Shown piece by piece: positions 1-5,167 of a stretch of 5,550 nt of DNA. Both the position numbers and the translations under genes were made by a program. How positions within the stretch are numbered: position 1 is the stretch's first letter; each line of letters starts with the position of its first letter. Where the stretch lies: positions 1 to 5,550 of the forward strand of contig DAOVAN010000112.1 in the NCBI GenBank assembly GCA_030671005.1, in the 5' to 3' direction. This DNA is from Caldifarciminota bacterium (lineage in GTDB: Bacteria; Hydrothermota; Tepidihabitantia; SM23-42). The notes under the pieces were generated by a model. That model did not search any database. It was not told the origin of the DNA and saw nothing but the letters and a program-made list of their open reading frames with translations.

Positions 1-598
1 CGGAATATGCAATCTCCCAATCTTCAGGATAGAAGCGTTTTGTCTTAGCCGCCCTCCTTTTCAATTCCTCGAAGCATTTCGCTGCATCGGACTCAGAATC
101 AAAAATGTCTGGTTCATAGACTTTCTCGAATATTTCGACAAAGCGAGCTTCAGCAATCTGTTTCAGAGGTTTATACGTGAGAAAAGTACAAACACCGGCA
201 TCAGGCAGGGAAGCCGGTTTCAGTTGATACAAAGCCTTCTTCATTCCAAGAACGAATCCAAGATCCGGCAGTAGCTTTTCAATTAAGTTGAACTGTTTAT
301 TGCTTTCATGGATAAGACAGCCGATTATTTGGATATCTAGTAACTTGGCAGTTTCGATGCCCTTGCATACAAGCAACTTCAGGGCATCGACAACTTCAAC
401 CTTGGGGTTGAATAATAGGAGCAGTTCTGGTTCCTCAACAATGAGTTCCATACTACCAACAAATCTGTCCTCCTTTTCCACAACTATATGACTCTCTGGT
501 CGATAACCAGGATCTTGCGTGAAAGACCTACTAGACTCTTCACCTAATATATCAAACCACTTAATGTCTTCGCCTTTCTTAAGAAAACGTGCACGCAT
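1..598 (-). CDS. GNAT-like acetyltransferase, probable tandem-domain protein (C-terminus beyond window)
   Basis: An open frame of 199 codons starts at ATG (596-598) and runs off the left edge, so the C-terminus is missing. Residues about 36-127 resemble a GNAT acyl-CoA N-acyltransferase domain: a strand-turn-strand (HIVVEKEDRFVGSMELIV, 37-54), a central helix region (DALKLLVCKGIETAKLLDIQ), and an ending like the GNAT tail, 'LIEKLLPDLGFVLGMKKALYQL'. The classical acetyl-CoA loop (Q/R-x-x-G-x-G/A) is not clear. From about residue 138 a second unit seems to begin (TYKPLKQIAEARFVEIFEKVY), and the last residues, FYPEDWEIAYS, resemble the entry strand of another GNAT domain. This gives the two-domain layout seen in some acetyltransferases. 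The start lies 5 nt after the methyltransferase stop; a GAGG (610-613) sits 11 nt upstream, so the two genes are probably co-transcribed. The substrate is unknown. The family call rests on fold-like patterns, so it is moderate. Confidence 0.6.
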   Translation of the reverse strand, partial: MRARFLKKGEDIKWFDILGEESSRSFTQDPGYRPESHIVVEKEDRFVGSMELIVEEPELLLLFNPKVEVVDALKLLVCKGIETAKLLDIQIIGCLIHESNKQFNLIEKLLPDLGFVLGMKKALYQLKPASLPDAGVCTFLTYKPLKQIAEARFVEIFEKVYEPDIFDSESDAAKCFEELKRRAAKTKRFYPEDWEIAYS

Positions 599-603
599 TC
601 GGA

Positions 604-1362
604 TTATTTCCTCGCAACAAATATCTGCTCCCCTGAGTAATAGTTGAATGGTGACCGGTCAAAGTCGCCATAGACTTTTTCCACCTTGAAACCACACTTT
701 TCGAGGAGAAGTTCAGCCTCATACCTGAATAGATATGACAGATCGAAAGACCATGTCTGACGATGAAAATCACCCTGTTTGTCGGTCCACTCATAGAACC
801 TATCTTCATGCAGTGTTTGCTTTGCCAGGTCATATTTGTCTTCAGCACGACGCGCAATATACACATCATTCTTTTCATCATAGAACTTGCCCAAGGAGAT
901 ACTTCTCTGGACCTGAACCAGCAAGTCGTGGCTTGGTGCAAAAAGGTCAATAATCAAAGTTCCATTGTCTCTGAGATGTTTCCAAACACATTCAAGGCAG
1001 GAGATCTGCTCTTCCTTTGTTAAGAGACTCTGAAAAGAACGAAACGCACTGAAGATCATGGAGAACTTCTTTGAGAGCTCAAAAGATTTCATATCGCCCT
1101 TTACAAGAGTCACCTTTATCTCGACCGTCTCGTCAATTTTTTCGCGTGCGATATCCAGCATCCCTTCTGATGCATCGAGGCCGGTTATTTTTATTCCCGA
1201 CTTTGCAACCGGGATTAGAATACGGCCGGTGCCACAGCCTAATTCCAGAACCTCTCCCCCACACTTCTTTGCATATTCTAAATAAAATGGTATGTCTTTT
1301 ACGAAATCCTTCTGCTCATAATCATACAACCTTGCAACCCTATCAAATACCGCCTCGTCCAT
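604..1362 (-). CDS. Class I SAM-dependent methyltransferase, 252 aa
   Basis: The protein has a Rossmann-type AdoMet-binding core. Motif I is VLELGCGTG (residues 38-46). It is followed by the acidic end of strand 2 in ITGLDAS (D63), then KGDM (D90), and a later strand in LRDNGTLIIDLF (130-141). The C-terminal part (YEWTDKQGDF to RSPFNYYSGEQIFVARK) resembles the substrate-side region of stand-alone small-molecule or uncharacterised methyltransferases. I chose ATG at 1360-1362 because GGGGGTGA (1365-1372) lies just upstream with 5 nt between the G-run and ATG. The frame could extend to a TTG at 1386 (8 more residues), but that would place this ribosome site inside the gene. It is the first gene after a palindromic block (1441-1471) shared with the arsR-like promoter, so it is probably controlled by that repressor. 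The acetyltransferase-like gene follows after 5 nt. The methyl acceptor cannot be read from the sequence. Confidence 0.9.
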   Translation of the reverse strand: MDEAVFDRVARLYDYEQKDFVKDIPFYLEYAKKCGGEVLELGCGTGRILIPVAKSGIKITGLDASEGMLDIAREKIDETVEIKVTLVKGDMKSFELSKKFSMIFSAFRSFQSLLTKEEQISCLECVWKHLRDNGTLIIDLFAPSHDLLVQVQRSISLGKFYDEKNDVYIARRAEDKYDLAKQTLHEDRFYEWTDKQGDFHRQTWSFDLSYLFRYEAELLLEKCGFKVEKVYGDFDRSPFNYYSGEQIFVARK

Positions 1363-1364
1363 AA

Positions 1365-1372
1365 TCACCCCC
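1365..1372 (-). promoter_or_regulatory. Ribosome binding site deciding the methyltransferase start
   Basis: On the minus strand this reads GGGGGTGA, one base from GGAGGTGA. The G-run is 5 nt from ATG at 1362. It supports that ATG over the upstream in-frame TTG at 1386. Confidence 0.75.
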
Positions 1373-1440
1373 TTCAAGTTCTTCAAACAACACTAATACC
1401 CATTCATTGATCATTCATACAACAGCCGCCTATATCGATA

Positions 1441-1471
1441 TATGTGCATATGCACAATTGCGCAATTGCAC
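1441..1471 (-). promoter_or_regulatory. Probable operator/promoter of the methyltransferase operon (copy 1 of a 31-bp palindromic block)
   Basis: The block contains two dyads: GTGCA-TA-TGCAC (1444-1455) and GCGCA-AT-TGCAC (1460-1471), separated by AATT. TGTGCATATGCACA (1443-1456) and CAATTGCGCAATTG (1455-1468) are perfect 14-bp palindromes. It matches 1869-1899 at 30 of 31 positions, differing only at 1461 (C here, T there). It begins 19 nt past the repressor stop and lies 79-109 nt upstream of the methyltransferase ATG. A weak sigma-70-like pair fits on the minus strand: TTGCGC (1460-1465), a 17-nt spacer, and TATATC (1437-1442). The TGTGCATATGCACA palindrome would fill the first 14 nt of that spacer. 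The -10 overlaps the palindrome TATATCGATATA (1431-1442). The operator call is inferred from duplication, symmetry and position; the promoter hexamers are tentative. Confidence 0.7.
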
Positions 1472-1490
1472 ACATTGCCATAAGAAACTA

Positions 1491-1829
1491 TCACGTTTCT
1501 TCTTCAAGTCCTTTCTGTGTTCTCTGTACGAAATCCCTGAGAGATTCTAATACAGATTTCAATTCCTTGGGATATTTTATCCAATAATATACACCATCAG
1601 ATCTTGCCTCATACCTAACGATCTCCAGGCTTCTCAGTGTTGCAAGATGATGAGATACGGTCGGCTGTGAGCGACGAACACGTCTCACAATCTCCGAAAC
1701 TGTGAGTGAACCGCGTTTTAGCAACAAATCCACTATCAGACACTTTGCTGGTTCACCCAGAACCTTAGCAACACGCGATTCTCGATATAACACTTCCTTC
1801 ATTGGTTTATTATATGGTGTTCTCAACAT
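1491..1829 (-). CDS. ArsR/SmtB-family winged-helix transcriptional regulator, 112 aa
   Basis: This small dimeric-type winged helix-turn-helix repressor has the family order. VAKVLGEPAKCLIVDLLLKRG (20-40) matches the 'L-x-x-P-x-R-x-x-I-L-x-L-L' region, then SLTVSEIVRRV, then the recognition helix SQPTVSHHLATLRSLEIV (54-71), then the wing YEARSDGVYYWIK (73-85). The single cysteine (C30) lies in helix 1. The ELCVCDL-type metal site of ArsR/SmtB sensors is absent, so metal sensing through that site is unlikely. The ligand is unknown. The start is ATG at 1827-1829. GGAGG (1833-1837) is only 3 nt from it, so the next codon, TTG at 1824-1826 (6 nt spacing), may be used instead. The frame ends TGA followed directly by in-frame TAG. 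Near-identical palindromic blocks upstream of this gene and of the next suggest autoregulation plus control of the methyltransferase operon. Confidence 0.88.
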   Translation of the reverse strand: MLRTPYNKPMKEVLYRESRVAKVLGEPAKCLIVDLLLKRGSLTVSEIVRRVRRSQPTVSHHLATLRSLEIVRYEARSDGVYYWIKYPKELKSVLESLRDFVQRTQKGLEEET

Positions 1830-1840
1830 ACACCTCCCCT
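1830..1840 (-). promoter_or_regulatory. Ribosome binding site of the ArsR-like regulator
   Basis: On the minus strand this reads AGGGGAGGTGT directly before ATG. It is the strongest Shine-Dalgarno match in the window. Core GGAGG is 3 nt from ATG and 6 nt from the second codon TTG, so the exact initiation codon is ambiguous by one residue. Confidence 0.75.
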
Positions 1841-1868
1841 TTCACTTCACGATATTGATACATGTACA

Positions 1869-1899
1869 TATGTGCATATGCACAATTGTGCAATTGCAC
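1869..1899 (-). promoter_or_regulatory. Probable autoregulatory operator/promoter of the ArsR-like gene (copy 2 of the palindromic block)
   Basis: The block has two perfect dyads of the same half-site: GTGCA-TA-TGCAC (1872-1883) and GTGCA-AT-TGCAC (1888-1899), separated by AATT (1884-1887). The half-sites can also pair across the spacer as the perfect palindrome TGCACAATTGTGCA (1879-1892). A third degenerate dyad, GTACA-TA-TGTGC (1864-1875), extends the array towards the gene. The block ends 39 nt upstream of the regulator ATG. A weak promoter-like pair fits on the minus strand: TTGCAC (1888-1893), 17 nt, TATGTA (1865-1870). The geometry is the same as at copy 1, which supports a shared repressor-controlled promoter design. 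Hexamer matches are poor, so the transcription start is not fixed. Confidence 0.7.
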
Positions 1900-2032
1900 C
1901 ATTGTGATTAGGTTTCATATTATGAACATTATGATCAGAGTTGACTATTAATAGAAGGCAATATCTCCAGAAGATTCATTGTAACAGAAAACTCATTGTA
2001 ACAAAAGATGCATTGCAGCTCGTTAGATCATA
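1900..2032. other. Intergenic region between rtcA end and the repressor operator
   Basis: No gene, tRNA or clear rho-independent terminator is visible in this AT-rich stretch. It contains two exact copies of the 11-mer TCATTGTAACA at 1976-1986 and 1993-2003, a 17-bp period. On the minus strand they give a six-codon reading frame (MSFLLQ) without an obvious ribosome site. I assign no function. Confidence 0.5.
1976..2003. repeat. Two-copy 11-bp direct repeat (TCATTGTAACA), 17-bp period
   Basis: The copies at 1976-1986 and 1993-2003 are identical. A related 12-mer, ACTCATTGTAAC, occurs at 1991-2002 and again at 3587-3598, where it spans the start codon and ribosome-site spacer of the DUF2284 gene. 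It is too short to call a mobile or regulatory repeat with confidence. Confidence 0.45.
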
Positions 2033-2674
2033 TTATTGCTCACGTTTTCTACAGTGTAGTAGGCCCTCATCAAAATCGAATTCTACAGGCAGCAATTTTT
2101 TCACCACCCATATATTCGTCTCGGCGTGCTTTGTTAACGATGGTACTTTAATAATCGACGGCTCACCGGTCTGACATGCAGCCAGTGCCATGTAAGGTAT
2201 TATTTGATCGACCATCCATTGATCGATCGGTGCGTTTGATTCAATTGCTACTTTCAAACTCCTTGCCGCTTCTTGTCCCACGTCTTCTGCCCGTTTACCT
2301 CTCTTCCCCAATGCATCGGCACCTATGATGCTGTTCTCGTAGCCGGCGCGGGATGCGATGAAACATCCTGGTGAAGGTGCATCGACATAAGTACAATGCG
2401 TCTGCGCATCTGTTATCACCTGGGTAAAACCGTCGAGCATCCGCTCCGCAACTCTTGTTGTCTTCAGATGATGGGATGCAAAGGACGTAACGCTTATCTT
2501 TCGAAGCAGACCACGTTCTGTCAAATTCAAAGGCTTCAACTTTCCGGGAAAAATCCGCACATGAATCTCACCCCCACCCCTTGGGTAGAAACCGTGCCGC
2601 TTCACTTCGATCTCCACTCTCACACCCAGTATTCTGATGATACTACACAATACATGCTCGAAATATTCAACGGT

Positions 2675-2703
2675 GGGGCTGAACGGAACCGCGGTTCCTC
2701 CCC
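2675..2703 (-). other. Hairpin immediately downstream of the rtcA in-frame TGA
   Basis: In the mRNA sense, an outer GGGG/CCCC stem (2700-2703 with 2675-2678) encloses a perfect 5-bp stem GGAAC/GUUCC with a CGCG loop. The inner 14 bp (2685-2698) are a perfect palindrome. The loop starts 23 nt after the TGA, within the spacing I recall for bacterial selenocysteine insertion elements, and G is the second loop base. Much of the palindrome encodes the conserved GGTAVP stretch, so coincidence is possible. The AAGGGGAGGA part also looks like a ribosome site, but no ATG, GTG or TTG codon follows at a suitable distance. Confidence 0.45.
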
Positions 2704-2716
2704 TTATCGTAAGTTG

Positions 2717-2719
2717 TCA
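2717..2719 (-). other. In-frame TGA, codon 113 of rtcA
   Basis: The reading is ...Y-A-D-S-P-TGA-Q-L-T-I-R-G-G-T... The homologous position in human RTCA, as I recall it, is serine (SPSEL), and TCA to TGA is a single change. Cysteine, arginine, tryptophan, leucine and glycine codons are also one step away. No other in-frame TGA occurs inside any gene of the window. Confidence 0.9.
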
Positions 2720-3061
2720 CGGAGAATCAGCATAGATCCCGATCAATATCAGTGTTTGCAGAATCAATGTCACGGAACCAGCAGTCTTGGTATCGATTAT
2801 GGCTTTGCCACCCGTTATAGTTCCTGGGGTGAATGTAATTGCTGTTGAATTGAGAGCTAAACCTTCGACCTTTGCATTGCATATTTTGACGGCCGCAGCA
2901 ATACCCTCATAATGTTGTGGCCGCAAACCAGGTTTGTCTCTGCCCTTTCTGATATTGAAAATATGCACTGCCCGTTTAGTGATTGCTGAAAGGGCGATTG
3001 CCGTTCTGATGATCTGCCCTCCACCCTCAAGATAGCCTCCGTCAATATCGACCATGCAGTA

Positions 3062-3592
3062 CTACTTGATAAGTATCATAGAGAGATACGAGCAACACGC
3101 ATCCTCTGATTGTACGACCTCCAATTTGAAGTCATTATTCCGCGCGGTTTGATACACATCAACACCACAAGCTTCCATGGCTGGTCTTGCTTGATAGGGA
3201 TACTTACATGGCTTTCTTGTGCTACACGTGCGACATAACCGGCACGGTCCAGAGGTCATGCCAAATGCCTTGTAATAGCCATCGAGGAAGATTTCCCGCT
3301 CAAGATCGGCCACAATCAATTTGAGTTTTCTGCTGACCCGGTATTCTTTTGCCGGAGAGATATTCTCAATCTGCATGAGGAGGGCTTTACTGTACTCTGC
3401 AAGCATCTTGCAAGTGTATTCCGGTGTTGGTGAATATGGTGGACATGTGAGCTGCTTACCATAACCACCACAACCAAACTGACACTTCAGTCTGACCCAA
3501 TTAGCAACAGAAATCGTTTTTGCATCTATTATCTTTGCCCGCGTGATTCCCACAGACAAGGCTTTCTTCACATACACATTCAGCCTACTCAT
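3062..3592 (-). CDS. DUF2284 cysteine-rich putative metal/Fe-S-binding protein, 176 aa
   Basis: Eleven cysteines fall in the spacing typical of DUF2284 (predicted metal-binding proteins). The first cluster is LKCQFGCGGYGKQLTCPPYSPTPE, with C37, C41 and C50 leading into the CPPYSPTPE signature. The second is GPCRLCRTCSTRKPCKYPYQARPAMEACGVDV, with C117, C120, C123 and C129 spaced as C-x2-C-x2-C-x5-C, plus C142. That spacing resembles ferredoxin-type [4Fe-4S] ligation, but the cofactor is inferred. A C166-C167 pair lies near the C-terminus. No signal peptide or membrane segment is evident, so it is probably cytoplasmic. ATG at 3590-3592 has an excellent ribosome site, GAGGAG (3598-3603), 5 nt upstream. 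The gene sits 25 nt after the ligase stop and 6 nt before rtcA, so it is probably part of the same operon. Its biochemical role is not established; a redox or metal accessory role is possible. Confidence 0.85.
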   Translation of the reverse strand: MSRLNVYVKKALSVGITRAKIIDAKTISVANWVRLKCQFGCGGYGKQLTCPPYSPTPEYTCKMLAEYSKALLMQIENISPAKEYRVSRKLKLIVADLEREIFLDGYYKAFGMTSGPCRLCRTCSTRKPCKYPYQARPAMEACGVDVYQTARNNDFKLEVVQSEDACCSYLSMILIK

Positions 3593-3617
3593 TGTAACTC
3601 CTCACTATTTGAATTTT

Positions 3618-5153
3618 CTATAGTTCACTGATACCCATTCTTTTCAATTTATCCAAATCCAGAATCGTGTTAATTTCTCCAGGCTTCTTGTCATCTCTGA
3701 TCCTTTTGACACGCGCAAATCTTAATGCCACACCCGATTCATATCTCGGACTCTTCTGTACTTCGTTGAAGGCAATCTCAACAACTACCTTTGGTTTAAC
3801 ATATACTGTCCATCTATCCTCATGGACTTTGTACTTAGGCAAATTATCAGTCAACCACGCCAGCATCTTATCAGTTAACCCCTTGAAGGTCTTGCCAACC
3901 ATCAGATACTTTGACCTCGTTTCATCAAGAACGCCCAAGTGCAAATTAGACAACCAGCCATGCCTTCTGCCATGGCCCCACTCCGCAGCCAGTATCACAC
4001 AATCGATTGTATGGACATGCTTTATCTTGAACCAAAGTTTGCCACGCTTACCAGGGCGGTACTCGGAATCGTGGAGTTTGAGCATAACTCCTTCATTACC
4101 CTGCTTGAGTGATGTTTCATAGAAATCTCGAGCATCCTTTTTGCTGAGTGGCATTTTACGGTCGGTCAGGTATTTTTTATTACGCACTAAGTCTTTCAAT
4201 GCTTTCAGGCGTTCCTTGTATGTCTGCCTGGTTAAATCTTCACCGTCGATATACAGCACATCAAAGAATTGTGGCAGTACAGGTATCTTTTTCTGCATCT
4301 CACCAATGTCTTTCTTCCGGGTAGTCCTTCGCGCAAGTATCTGGAATGGTACTGGCCTGCCTCTATCATCGATACCAATCGCCTCGCCATCAAGGATGAG
4401 TCTCTTGACCGGCAATGTCCTGGTAGCATTTACCAACTCCGGGAAATGAGCGGTGATATCTCTCAAATGCCGGGAGAATATCCTTACCTTTTCGCCCTTG
4501 CGGTGAACCTGGATTCTGACACCATCGAGTTTGTACTCAAGTGAAAAATCGTCATACTCGTCAAAAACATCGTCAATCGAGTCAGCGATCTGAGCCAGCA
4601 TCGGCTTTACTGGACTGAATAGCCGTATCCCCAACCCCTCAATACTACCTTTTCCACGTTCCAGAAGGTAAGAAAAGAGCTCGGCAATGTCTGGCTGCTT
4701 CAGGTATGCCCTTTCAATCTCTTCATCTTTTAGGTCGAAGAACCTGGCAATCGCAAGCTTGACCACGCCTTCACCTGCACCCTGCTGGACTTCGCCAAAG
4801 ATCAAAGCAACCAGATATTTGCGTTCAATTTTGTTAAGACGGGCAAAAAGTGGCCACAGAATCCTCACTTTCTCCTTACCCCTTGCTGCCTTTGTTTTCT
4901 GGAGATATCGATCAATTTCGACAAAATTCGGTGCACGCTTCCTTTGCTGAGCAGCATTAATCAGCTCAGACAGGCCCTTCCAGGCGATATTGAGCTTACC
5001 CTGCCTTATTTTGCCGGATATATAACACACACCAATAGCTGCCTCTCTCTGGGTGAGTCGGCCAAGGAAATCGACAACAATACCGACCTTGTCGTTTCTC
5101 GATGATGTCTTTCTGAGTCTATTTGAATATTCAACTAATACTTTAAATTGCAA
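3618..5153 (-). CDS. lig: ATP-dependent DNA ligase, 511 aa
   Basis: The enzyme seals nicks in duplex DNA through a ligase-AMP intermediate. The helical DNA-binding domain covers about 1-175. The adenylation domain (about 180-380) carries motif I EYKLDGVR with nucleophile K208, then FSRHLRD (226-232), motif III ILDGE (253-257), IIIa FDVLY (297-301), motif IV EGVMLK (354-359) and motif V WFKIKH (374-379). The OB-fold domain ends with motif VI, LRFARVKRIRDDK (477-489). All catalytic motifs are intact. The length matches bacterial LigB-type enzymes (about 510) and is shorter than most archaeal replicative ligases. The start is TTG at 5151-5153: a G-run (5160-5164) is 6 nt upstream, an in-frame TAG at 5172-5174 limits extension, and the first residues already align with the family N-terminus. 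It follows the glycosylase gene by 14 nt, consistent with a base-excision repair pairing. The family call is secure; LigB orthology is less so. Confidence 0.96.
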   Translation of the reverse strand: MQFKVLVEYSNRLRKTSSRNDKVGIVVDFLGRLTQREAAIGVCYISGKIRQGKLNIAWKGLSELINAAQQRKRAPNFVEIDRYLQKTKAARGKEKVRILWPLFARLNKIERKYLVALIFGEVQQGAGEGVVKLAIARFFDLKDEEIERAYLKQPDIAELFSYLLERGKGSIEGLGIRLFSPVKPMLAQIADSIDDVFDEYDDFSLEYKLDGVRIQVHRKGEKVRIFSRHLRDITAHFPELVNATRTLPVKRLILDGEAIGIDDRGRPVPFQILARRTTRKKDIGEMQKKIPVLPQFFDVLYIDGEDLTRQTYKERLKALKDLVRNKKYLTDRKMPLSKKDARDFYETSLKQGNEGVMLKLHDSEYRPGKRGKLWFKIKHVHTIDCVILAAEWGHGRRHGWLSNLHLGVLDETRSKYLMVGKTFKGLTDKMLAWLTDNLPKYKVHEDRWTVYVKPKVVVEIAFNEVQKSPRYESGVALRFARVKRIRDDKKPGEINTILDLDKLKRMGISEL

Positions 5154-5159
5154 TAAAAA

Positions 5160-5164
5160 CCCCC
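5160..5164 (-). promoter_or_regulatory. Ribosome binding site of the TTG-initiated ligase
   Basis: GGGGG on the minus strand lies 6 nt before TTG (5153) and just past the glycosylase stop. It is the only reasonable initiation signal: no ATG occurs in frame until about residue 185. Confidence 0.6.
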
Positions 5165-5167
5165 GTT

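Larger units (their letters stand above)
2033..3055 (-). pseudogene. rtcA: RNA 3'-terminal phosphate cyclase (RtcA), full length but interrupted by an in-frame TGA
   Basis: RtcA uses ATP to convert an RNA 3'-phosphate to a 2',3'-cyclic phosphate, through a histidine-AMP enzyme intermediate. The frame from ATG (3053-3055) to TAA (2033-2035) is 340 codons plus stop, the usual family length. Signatures are in order: GGYLEGGGQIIRTAIALSA (6-24), NIRKGRDKPGLRPQH (34-48), TAGSVTLILQ (91-100), RGGTAVPFSP (118-127), RHGFYPRGGGE (153-163), ADALGKRGKRAEDVG (246-260), and TKHAETN containing the expected catalytic histidine at 310. Codon 113 (2717-2719) is TGA. The flanking halves are in the same frame, so this is one substitution-type stop, not a frameshift. 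No start codon with a ribosome site lies just after it to rescue the second half. The gene follows DUF2284 by 6 nt with no clear ribosome site of its own, implying coupled translation. It may be a recent pseudogene, a sequence error, or a read-through or recoded gene. Confidence 0.88.

Noticed and set aside
579..950. Minus-strand open frame of 123 codons inside the methyltransferase gene
   Set aside because: It overlaps the methyltransferase in another frame. It has no recognisable domain or ribosome site, while the other frame has clear AdoMet motifs.
1441..1899. The two 31-bp blocks as CRISPR repeats or ends of a mobile element
   Set aside because: There are only two copies, a regulator gene sits between them, and no transposase, target duplication or regular spacing is seen. 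Their internal dyads and promoter positions fit operators better.
1906..2032. Rho-independent terminator after rtcA
   Set aside because: I found no GC-rich stem followed by a T-run in the minus-strand sense. TGCAATGCA followed by TCTTTT is too weak.
2717..2719. Genome-wide reassignment of TGA to a sense codon
   Set aside because: No other in-frame TGA occurs in the genes here, tryptophans are TGG, and the ArsR-like gene terminates with TGA. That TGA is followed by TAG, so the last point is suggestive only.
2396..2848. Plus-strand open frame of 150 codons opposite rtcA
   Set aside because: It is antisense to conserved RtcA sequence, has no domain or ribosome site, and includes low-quality composition typical of a shadow frame.
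2650..3055. rtcA broken by a frameshift or present as two separate genes
   Set aside because: Both halves are in the same frame, and the segment between the TGA and the second open frame encodes conserved RtcA sequence (QLTIRGGTAVPFSP). Only one stop codon separates them.
3667..4950. Several plus-strand open frames opposite the ligase
   Set aside because: All are antisense to intact ligase motifs. None shows a family signature or an initiation signal.
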